Below, one piece after another: positions 23,922-29,541 of a stretch of DNA of 29,541 bases. The DNA lies in assembly GCA_003696705.1 (NCBI GenBank), contig RFGD01000376.1:1-29541 (forward strand). The letters are read 5' to 3'. The first letter of the stretch is position 1, and every line of letters begins with the position of its first letter. The notes under the pieces are model-generated. The model was not told the DNA's origin, ran no database searches, and worked only from the letters and a program-made list of their open reading frames with translations. Source of the stretch: Alphaproteobacteria bacterium (GTDB lineage: Bacteria > Pseudomonadota > Alphaproteobacteria > Rhodobacterales > Rhodobacteraceae). The position numbers were made by a program, and so were the translations under genes.

Positions 23922-24299
23922 CTAGTGCTCCTTGGCCCGCGCCACCATGGTTTCAAGTTGTGCCGGAAGGCCCATGGGATCGAACGGCTTGACGATCACG
24001 CCGATGGCACCAAGAGCCTCCAGTTCGGAAATTTCGTTCGGGAGCGCCTTGGCCGTCATGAAGATCGCAGGCGCATCCCCGACCTCCGGCAAAGCACGGA
24101 TACGTCTCAGAATCTCGGGACCGGAAACCCGCGGAAGATTGACATCGATCAGGAAAACATCCGGACGAAACTCGGCCGCCGCCTCGACGGCAGACTCACC
24201 CTCCGCACACTGCCGGAGTTCATGACCCCCGACGATCTCAAGCGCGACCTTCGCAATCTCCCGAATGTCGGCATCATCTTCGATGTGAAGAACTTTCAC
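23922..24299 (-). CDS. Single-domain response regulator (CheY-like receiver)
   Basis: The 125-aa protein is a receiver with all key residues: acidic pocket Glu7-Asp8-Asp9, phosphoacceptor Asp52 (FLIDVNLP), Thr82 (MTAK) and Lys104 before Pro-Phe (VKPFDP). There is no output domain. It follows the histidine kinase gene on the same strand, 202 bases downstream, beyond a large inverted repeat. It could shuttle phosphate between kinase and Hpt protein, or act on the motor like CheY. It converges with the FliL-like gene; the 128 bases between them show no strong terminator. Confidence 0.9.
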   Translation of the reverse strand: MKVLHIEDDADIREIAKVALEIVGGHELRQCAEGESAVEAAAEFRPDVFLIDVNLPRVSGPEILRRIRALPEVGDAPAIFMTAKALPNEISELEALGAIGVIVKPFDPMGLPAQLETMVARAKEH

Positions 24300-24334
24300 C
24301 CGACACCTCCCTCGCTACGGAACGCGCGTGGTCC

Positions 24335-24418
24335 GATGCAGGTTCACTGATGCAGAACGACATCAATGAACCTGCATCCCAACCACACGTTACCCTAACC
24401 CACTCGTCAACCTGCACC
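24335..24418. repeat. Large inverted repeat between histidine kinase and receiver genes
   Basis: The 18-base arms 24335-24352 and 24361-24378 are complementary except at one position, around an 8-base centre (CAGAACGA). The outer 12 bases, GATGCAGGTTCA and TGAACCTGCATC, match perfectly. A third, 10-of-12 copy of the arm (TCAACCTGCACC) lies at 24407-24418. The structure sits just upstream of the receiver gene start (24299) on the minus strand. It could be an attenuating terminator for the kinase transcript, an operator, or a dispersed genomic repeat. Confidence 0.65.
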
Positions 24419-24501
24419 ATAACCACGGCAACCAACAACACCGGCACAAGAGGCCAGAACGTGTCTGGCTCGCACCGTTACCGGGTTGCCGCGCCTCCAA
24501 C

Positions 24502-26601
24502 TCATGCCACAGCAGCAATCTTCCCATCCTCGGGGTTCCGACCGGCACCCTCTTCTTTCAAGCCCTGGTCCGCCCGAGCGGAATCGTCATCCGAACCGGA
24601 CGCCAAGCAAGGGAACTCCACGAAGAACTCGGCACCCTCTCCCGGAGCGCTTTCGAAGCTGATCGTGCCCGACATGCCCTCCACAAGCCTCTTGCAGATC
24701 GCCAATCCCAGACCGGTTCCCCCCTTTTCTCGTGTATCCGACGAGTCGACCTGAGAGAATGGTTCGAACAGCTTGTCCGCATCCGATGGCGCGATGCCCC
24801 GGCCAAAGTCCCTGACAGAGACGCGAACGTTCTTCCCGGTCATCCCGACAGAGACGATAACCGTGCCCCCGGGATTGGAAAATTTTGCGGCGTTCGACAG
24901 CAGGTTATCCATGATCTGCTGGAACCTGAAACGATCAACGAGAATCCTCGCGTCGAAGTCGTCCGGAACGCGCAACTCGTATGTCACATTGAGACGAGCG
25001 GCATAGCTACGGTTTGCTTCGATGGCCTGGCTTACCAGATCGACCGGCGCTTCTGCATCACAGTTGAAGTCCAGGCGCCCGGACTCGATCTTTTGAAGGT
25101 CGAGGATTTCGCTGACAAGCTGAACCAGTCGGTTGCAATTGTCATGAGCAATCTTCAAGAGCGACTGGAATGATGCCGGAACATCGCCGAGCTTTCCGGA
25201 CAGGACGAGGCCGAGGCCACCCATGATCGACGTGATCGGCGTCCTGAGCTCGTGACTGACAGTGCTGAGGAACTCTGACTTTGTCCTGTTCGCTTCCTCT
25301 GCGCGGATCGTTGCCTCCTTCAGCTCGGTCACGTCCGAACGAAGACCCACCAGGCACCCGTCAACGGTGCGGGTGTCGGCGAAGCGAACCCATCGTCCAT
25401 TTGCCATCTTGTGCTCGGAATGCGGCTGTTGCTCTTCGGCGGCCAACGTCTTCTTCTGGAACCATTCGTCTTCCCTTCCCCGCGCCTCGGGAAAGACCCC
25501 ACGCTGCAAGGCGTCCGCGACAAGCTCCTTACGATGTCTTCCCGGGGCGGTGAGCCTTTCGTCGAACCCGAACATTTCCCGGTACCGCTCGTTACAAAGG
25601 ATCAGCCGGTCGTTCTCGTCATACATGATGAAACCATCACGGATGGAGTTGATCGCCTGAAGAAGACGACGCCTTGCCAGATCGCGCTGGAACGACAGAT
25701 GACGGACGAAATACAGCAAGAGCGAGAACGCTGCGAAGACGGCACCGATCTTCGTCCAGGTTGCCTCTTCCCCGGTCGCCGCGACCGGCCAGCCACCGGC
25801 CGGGATGGCGGCGAGTTCGAAAGCTCCGTACGGGAAGCGCAGTGGCGTTCGCTCGGGGTTCGAGTCAAAGACCCGTTTCGGGCCGAAGACCATTTGTCCC
25901 GGCTGCCCCGCCCGGTCAATTTTCCTGAGCGCAATGTCGTAGCCGACGGCTGCCTCCGAGATTCCCTCGAGCTCGACCATCTTGTCGAGATCGACGACAA
26001 CACTCACGGTGCCCCAGTATTTCTCCTTCTGTGCGTCGGCTTCCGTGACCAGCACCGGCGCACGCATTATGAGGCCCCTTCCACCCTGAACCAGATTGAA
26101 CGGCCCGCTCGCGGTGAGCATCCGGGTCCTCTTGGCAAGGTTCAATCCCGGAAGCTGAGCATGGACAAGGGTCAGGTCGGCTCCCAGGGCCTTTGCATTT
26201 CTTTCGTAGGGAAAGACGTGGGTTATGACATTCTTTTCGGCCAGCGCGACGTTGAGAATATCGTCCTCGTCCCCCCTTATGACGCGCTTGGCCAGTTTCT
26301 CGTACTCGGCCTGGGACAGGAGCGGGTTCCGCGAAATCGCCGCGGCCATGGCCTGCGCCACCAATGCATGCTCGTGCATTTCCTGCATGAACTTCGCCGT
26401 AACGACCGCCAGCGTCCTTTCCGTGTCCTTGCGCGCCTTCGCCGTTTCTCGCGACAGCGCGGCGCTGTCCGAATAGATGGCGGCGGCGATGGCGACGGTG
26501 ACAGCCAAGGCGAACATCGCGACGTAGGGCGCGTCCGCGATGACGACGCGCGCAAAGTGCCTTCGGAAGCCCTTCCGACCCCGCGTGTTCCCGGGCTTCA
26601 T
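24502..26601 (-). CDS. CHASE-PAS sensor histidine kinase
   Basis: This 699-aa membrane kinase has TM1 at about 27-43, a periplasmic CHASE-type sensor at about 70-275 (ITHVFPYERNAKALGADL near 126-143), and TM2 at about 284-300. A PAS-like domain follows at about 311-430 (INSIRDGFIMYDENDRLILCNERY). The dimerisation helix has the phosphorylated His450 in STVSHELRTP. The ATP-binding domain shows the N box DNLLSNAAKF near 565-574, DFGRGI near 598-603, LFEPF near 611-615 and GGTGLGL near 627-633. It has no attached receiver or Hpt domain; those are separate neighbours. Its ATG overlaps the Hpt stop (ATGA). The signal sensed is unknown. The C-terminal 35 residues are acidic and variable. Confidence 0.93.
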   Translation of the reverse strand: MKPGNTRGRKGFRRHFARVVIADAPYVAMFALAVTVAIAAAIYSDSAALSRETAKARKDTERTLAVVTAKFMQEMHEHALVAQAMAAAISRNPLLSQAEYEKLAKRVIRGDEDDILNVALAEKNVITHVFPYERNAKALGADLTLVHAQLPGLNLAKRTRMLTASGPFNLVQGGRGLIMRAPVLVTEADAQKEKYWGTVSVVVDLDKMVELEGISEAAVGYDIALRKIDRAGQPGQMVFGPKRVFDSNPERTPLRFPYGAFELAAIPAGGWPVAATGEEATWTKIGAVFAAFSLLLYFVRHLSFQRDLARRRLLQAINSIRDGFIMYDENDRLILCNERYREMFGFDERLTAPGRHRKELVADALQRGVFPEARGREDEWFQKKTLAAEEQQPHSEHKMANGRWVRFADTRTVDGCLVGLRSDVTELKEATIRAEEANRTKSEFLSTVSHELRTPITSIMGGLGLVLSGKLGDVPASFQSLLKIAHDNCNRLVQLVSEILDLQKIESGRLDFNCDAEAPVDLVSQAIEANRSYAARLNVTYELRVPDDFDARILVDRFRFQQIMDNLLSNAAKFSNPGGTVIVSVGMTGKNVRVSVRDFGRGIAPSDADKLFEPFSQVDSSDTREKGGTGLGLAICKRLVEGMSGTISFESAPGEGAEFFVEFPCLASGSDDDSARADQGLKEEGAGRNPEDGKIAAVA

Positions 26602-26975
26602 GGGGACGCCTCCAGGGTATCCTGAATTTCGTCGACAAGCGCAGACAGCACCTCGACGAGCCTTTCCCGGCTGCTCCCGGACTTCATCGCGTCCGAGAAC
26701 TCCTGCTCGACCTTTTCACCCAAGGCCGAGAGCTTCGGATATCCCACCATGGCCGCAAGGCCACGGATCCGATGCGAGTGTTGCTGGACCTCTCTGATGC
26801 CCTCCTCTGTCAACTCACCGAAGACGAGGGCCTCCTCGTTGCGCTCCAGAACTTCGAGACGCTCACGAAGACCACGCCTGAAGTCTTCCGCGACGCGCTT
26901 CAGTGCGCTTTCGAGTTCCATCATCGACTGGGCCTTCATGGACACGTCTCTCGCTTCCTGCCGTTCACGCCACAT
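26598..26975 (-). CDS. Hpt phosphotransfer protein
   Basis: This small all-helical protein has the Hpt motif HSHRIRGLAAMVGYPKLSALGEKVEQEF, where His68 in HRIRG is the likely phosphorylated residue. It probably relays phosphate between receivers in the neighbouring kinase system. The 125-aa length fits a single Hpt four-helix bundle. ATG 26975 overlaps the upstream response-regulator gene by 11 bases and has GGAG at good spacing; an alternative ATG at 26939 would remove 12 residues without touching the domain. Its stop overlaps the kinase start, so the three genes are tightly coupled. Confidence 0.85.
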   Translation of the reverse strand: MWRERQEARDVSMKAQSMMELESALKRVAEDFRRGLRERLEVLERNEEALVFGELTEEGIREVQQHSHRIRGLAAMVGYPKLSALGEKVEQEFSDAMKSGSSRERLVEVLSALVDEIQDTLEASP

Positions 26976-27915
26976 TGAGAGTGCTCCGGTTGGTTGCCAG
27001 ATCCAGCCTGTTCAGCTTCGCCACGGCCCGCTCCAGAAGCTCGGCGCCACTCTCGCGAGAAATCAGCGCCGGCGAGACGAACTGGCCAAGTTCCACATCG
27101 AGAACGTCTCGCGTTCCATCAGAGTAGACGCGATCCGGATCATTGATCGCGGCTCGAAGGGAATCGATGATTGTGCCGCGGTCGGGGACACGCGACTTGG
27201 GCGCGACGGCGACGAAGGTGCCGCGGCCCATGTGCGCGATGAATGCACGGGCGCTCACAAGAACTTCCATGATCTCTGCCGCGAGATCCGTGACGAAGCT
27301 TTCGTACTGGGCTCGCGTCACGCGCGCACAAATCTGGGCCGATTGCGGCACGTTGATCGCAAAGGCCACCAGGCCCATCCGTTCTATTCGCCTCATCTGC
27401 TCTATGAAGTTGCAAAGGACGTTTGCCGCGACGACACCAGGGATCTCGTCGATCACAAAGGGATGAGCGAAGTCGGCATGCTCTACCGTTCGCGCAGAGC
27501 TCGGCGACACCGCGACTTGTGAAGCCTTCTTCTGTTCTTCCGCCAGCATCGCCGCGACGCGAACGCGTGAGACAAGCGCCATCGGATCGAATGGCTTGGT
27601 CACATAGTCCGTCGCGCCGGCCAGGAAGGCGTCCTCCACATATGATTTCTCCGCCATCGCCGTCAGCATGACGATGGGCGTCTTTGAATGTTTCGGAATT
27701 GCACGAATACGGCGACATAGCTCGATCCCATCCATTTCGGGCATCTGGATGTCGAGCAGTATCACGTCCGGAGACACCGCACCCGAGGCGATCAGGCGCA
27801 GCGCCTCCGTGGCGGAATTGGCTACCGTCGTCGACTTGTAACCAAACGCTGACAGGATCTCATTCAGGAGGTGACCAATTGCCGGATCGTCGTCCACAGC
27901 CAAAATCACCGTCAT
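26965..27915 (-). CDS. Response regulator with degenerate GGDEF-like output domain
   Basis: Residues 1-122 are a complete receiver: Asp8-Asp9-Asp10, phosphoacceptor Asp55 (ILLDIQMP), Thr85 and Lys107 (TKPFDP). The C-terminal 165 residues resemble a decayed GGDEF domain: a VLCNFIEQMRRIERMGLVAFAINV strand-helix region, FVTDLAAEIMEVL, and HMGRGTFVAV (about 228-237) where an active enzyme has R-GGDEF. With GRGTF at the signature position it should not make cyclic di-GMP. It could bind a nucleotide or a protein partner instead. It starts the regulator-Hpt-kinase operon, with AAGG 3 bases before the ATG. The GGDEF assignment is by pattern only. Confidence 0.8.
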   Translation of the reverse strand: MTVILAVDDDPAIGHLLNEILSAFGYKSTTVANSATEALRLIASGAVSPDVILLDIQMPEMDGIELCRRIRAIPKHSKTPIVMLTAMAEKSYVEDAFLAGATDYVTKPFDPMALVSRVRVAAMLAEEQKKASQVAVSPSSARTVEHADFAHPFVIDEIPGVVAANVLCNFIEQMRRIERMGLVAFAINVPQSAQICARVTRAQYESFVTDLAAEIMEVLVSARAFIAHMGRGTFVAVAPKSRVPDRGTIIDSLRAAINDPDRVYSDGTRDVLDVELGQFVSPALISRESGAELLERAVAKLNRLDLATNRSTLNVA

Positions 27916-28245
27916 GTGCCTTCTCCGCCTCTTGCAAGCGCTTCATTCTGTTTCTGGGGCCGGTCCAGCCGCCACCGCCCAAACTCAGAAAACGCATGGC
28001 GCTCGCACCTCCGCCATCGAGCGTTTCTTTGTTGTCAATGATTCAATGAACGACAATTGTGGCTCAACTTTGGCGATTGGATGCGATTTGGAGAAAATTC
28101 GTCGGCAATCTGAGACCAGGGAAGGACGTGCGCCTCCCCGTTCGCGCTCACGGCCGTCGAAGGATCGCTTCGCGCCGGACCACTCCCCACCCAAGCCCCA
28201 TGAAAAGGGGGGTGTGGGCGAGCCTAGTCGAAGCGCTTCGGTCCC
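27916..28245 (-). promoter_or_regulatory. 330-base gene-free region between flgD and the signalling operon
   Basis: This gap probably separates the fliK-flgD transcript from the signalling operon. At 28032-28056 TTGTC and GACAA flank a direct repeat of TCAATGA (28035-28041 and 28043-28049). CGAAGCGCTTCG (28229-28240) is a perfect 12-base palindrome 5 bases after the flgD stop, and its core AAGCGCTT recurs at 27936-27943, near the response-regulator start, overlapping the palindrome CTTGCAAG (27931-27938). On the minus strand TTGACA occurs within the AT-rich part, but no good -10 follows. No gene is supported here. Confidence 0.45.
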
Positions 28246-28914
28246 TCAGCGAATGGACAGCACCGCCGTCGCGGCAATACCCTCGCCACCAGCGACCCGG
28301 TAGTACATCTGCCCTTGCTCGAAAAAGACTTCCTGAACAGTCGTGTCTCTTTCCGTCCTCACCGGGAGTCGGTTTCCGGATTCGTCTTCGGCGATCACCG
28401 TGACAGAATAGCTCCCCGGCAACACCTTCTGTCCCGTGTCGCCTTTTCCGTCCCAGTCGAGCGCCTGCTGGCCGGAGCCATCAACGGGAAGATCCGGGAT
28501 CGTCCTCACAAGGAAACCGCTGACCGTGTCGCGTATTTCCGCCTTTACGGACACAGCCTCCGTCGGGACGGAATACCGGAAGGTTTCAACACCGTCGGCA
28601 GTGACCTCGATCTCCGACGAAGACACGGTAACCGAGCGCCCGATCGTCGCTGCCCCCGCGACCATGGACAGAGCCGCGATCTGAGACGAGAGGTTACTCA
28701 GGCCGTCATTTGCCTTGACCGCTTGTTCCACTTGACTGAGTTGCGCCAATTGGGAAACGAATTCCGTTCCCTCCATAGGGGCAAGCGGGTCCTGGTTCGT
28801 AAGCTGCGCCGTCAAGAGTTTCAGGAAGTGCGTATAGTCTGAACTGAGTTGCGACAGCGACGATGTCCCGGTGTCCGGACCTGTTGCTGCCGCCACGCTG
28901 GCAATGCTCGTCAT
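28246..28914 (-). CDS. flgD: Hook-capping scaffold protein FlgD
   Basis: FlgD caps the growing hook. The N-terminal signature is strong: DYTHFLKLLTAQLTNQDPLAPMEGTEFVSQLAQLSQVEQ (about 26-64). The C-terminal part has the beta-rich FlgD domain (LDWDGKGDTGQKVLPGSYSVTV near 152-173). 222 aa is normal. The ATG follows GAGGTGA and lies 9 bases after the fliK stop. The fliK-flgD pairing is common, as both control hook assembly. Confidence 0.95.
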   Translation of the reverse strand: MTSIASVAAATGPDTGTSSLSQLSSDYTHFLKLLTAQLTNQDPLAPMEGTEFVSQLAQLSQVEQAVKANDGLSNLSSQIAALSMVAGAATIGRSVTVSSSEIEVTADGVETFRYSVPTEAVSVKAEIRDTVSGFLVRTIPDLPVDGSGQQALDWDGKGDTGQKVLPGSYSVTVIAEDESGNRLPVRTERDTTVQEVFFEQGQMYYRVAGGEGIAATAVLSIR

Positions 28915-28923
28915 CGTGTCACC

Positions 28924-29541
28924 TCAAGTAGTAATGTCCAACTGATTGTCAGCCACCCGGCCGGACACAGCGGCGACCTCGGTGGCCGCGCCTGCCGTGT
29001 CGTCTTCGCTACCGCCTGCCAAGCGGTCGGCCGACGTCGGTCGCTGCCCTTCGGAACCCTGGCCTCGGTGGCCGTCCTGGAATTCGAAGGTGGCCCCCTG
29101 CCCGGCCATCATCTGTTCGAGCCCATGCCTCGGGTCGCGCATCGCGTTCAGGACGACAGGGTTGTCGGCTCTGACGATGACCCGAAGCCCGCCGTCCGTT
29201 TCGGTCTTGACCTGGATCTCGATCTGCCCGAGGGCCCTGGGCTTCAACTCCACATGGGTCGTCCCATGACGAACCTCAGCGCTTCGTATCTGCTCGGATA
29301 CGAACTGCGCAAAGCGGCTCTCGGTGGCGACGGGCTTTGCAGACGTCGATCCCCCTCGACTTCGTGTTCCGGAAGTGATCGCCGAAAGACTGCCAAGGTC
29401 CTCGAACGACAAACCGTTCGGGTCAAGGTCCAGCGTTTGCCGCGGCTGGATCTCTCTCGAGACGAGCCTTTCCACAATCCAGACGGCGAGTTCATTCCGT
29501 GACGACGGTATCGGGTTGGGCACGCTGGTCTGCCGCGACGC
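28924..29541 (-). CDS. fliK: Flagellar hook-length control protein FliK, C-terminal part
   Basis: The reading frame is open to the window edge, so the gene starts outside. The visible 205 residues hold the Flg_hook domain of FliK: THVELKPRALGQIEIQVKT, then GGLRVIVRADNPVVLNAMRD, then GLEQMM, which is the part that contacts FlhB to end hook growth. The ending is low in conservation, rich in Ala, Gly and Asp. A GTG at 29523 could be mistaken for a start, but FliK proteins have a long variable N-terminus, so it is more likely internal. flgD follows by 9 bases. Confidence 0.85.
   Translation of the reverse strand, partial: ASRQTSVPNPIPSSRNELAVWIVERLVSREIQPRQTLDLDPNGLSFEDLGSLSAITSGTRSRGGSTSAKPVATESRFAQFVSEQIRSAEVRHGTTHVELKPRALGQIEIQVKTETDGGLRVIVRADNPVVLNAMRDPRHGLEQMMAGQGATFEFQDGHRGQGSEGQRPTSADRLAGGSEDDTAGAATEVAAVSGRVADNQLDITT

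Noticed and set aside
24350..24754. Plus-strand open frame across the kinase 3' end and the inverted repeat
   Set aside because: It has no ribosome-binding site, its composition is like a shadow of the kinase gene, and it has no recognisable domain.
10144..28245. Sigma-54 (GG-N10-GC) or sigma-28 flagellar promoters
   Set aside because: I looked in the main upstream regions and found no sequence close enough to either consensus. Short GG/GC pairs are common by chance at this GC content.
1..29541. CRISPR arrays, insertion sequences, integrases or rRNA genes
   Set aside because: No regularly spaced repeats, transposase or integrase motifs, or rRNA-like sequence were seen anywhere in the window.

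Overview
The window is most of a flagellar gene cluster from an alphaproteobacterium, most likely Rhodobacterales. The clues are a short (273 aa) flagellin ending in LFR, a FlgJ reduced to its rod-binding half next to a separate flagellar lytic transglycosylase (SltF type), a regulator with a CtrA-like DNA-binding domain, and the order flgB-flgC-fliE-fliQ. This placement is inference from gene content; the window holds no rRNA, tRNA or other phylogenetic marker.

Left flank (1-2459): two plus-strand metabolic genes of extreme GC content, a zinc-dependent medium-chain dehydrogenase and an FMN-dependent alpha-hydroxy-acid dehydrogenase. They are separated by a purine-rich simple-sequence tract. 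Base composition changes sharply at about 2460-2482, where the flagellar genes begin.

Export and rod block (2482-10143): on the minus strand the transcription order is flgB, flgC, fliE, fliQ, sltF-like, flhA, fliR, flhB. fliI (export ATPase) is divergent on the plus strand. The divergent promoter region carries two overlapping inverted repeats and a wider pair of ACAAGAA/TTCTTGT half-sites.

Filament and P-ring block (10276-13156, minus): flgI, flgJ and a FlgN-like chaperone overlap by 1 to 3 bases, followed by flagellin. Divergent from flgI is an OmpR/CtrA-type regulator with a receiver that lacks its phosphoacceptor Asp. The region between them carries tandem direct repeats.

Hook block (14079-17927, minus): flgE, flgK, flgL. 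Upstream is a secreted TPR-like protein of unknown function (18264-20129, minus), which faces flgF, flgG, flgA, flgH and a FliL-like gene (20262-23793, plus). The flgF upstream region contains a 35-base nested palindrome.

Right block (23922-29541, minus): fliK (cut by the window edge) and flgD, then a gap of 330 bases, then a signalling module. That module is a response regulator with a degenerate GGDEF-like domain, an Hpt protein, a CHASE-PAS histidine kinase and, after a large inverted repeat, a stand-alone receiver. None of the four has an evident DNA-binding domain. It is the least conventional part of the window.

Not found here, and presumably encoded elsewhere: fliF, fliG, fliH, fliM, fliN, fliP, motA/motB, and the flagellin regulators flaF/flbT. 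The genes present would build the export gate, rod, P and L rings, hook, hook-filament junction and filament.
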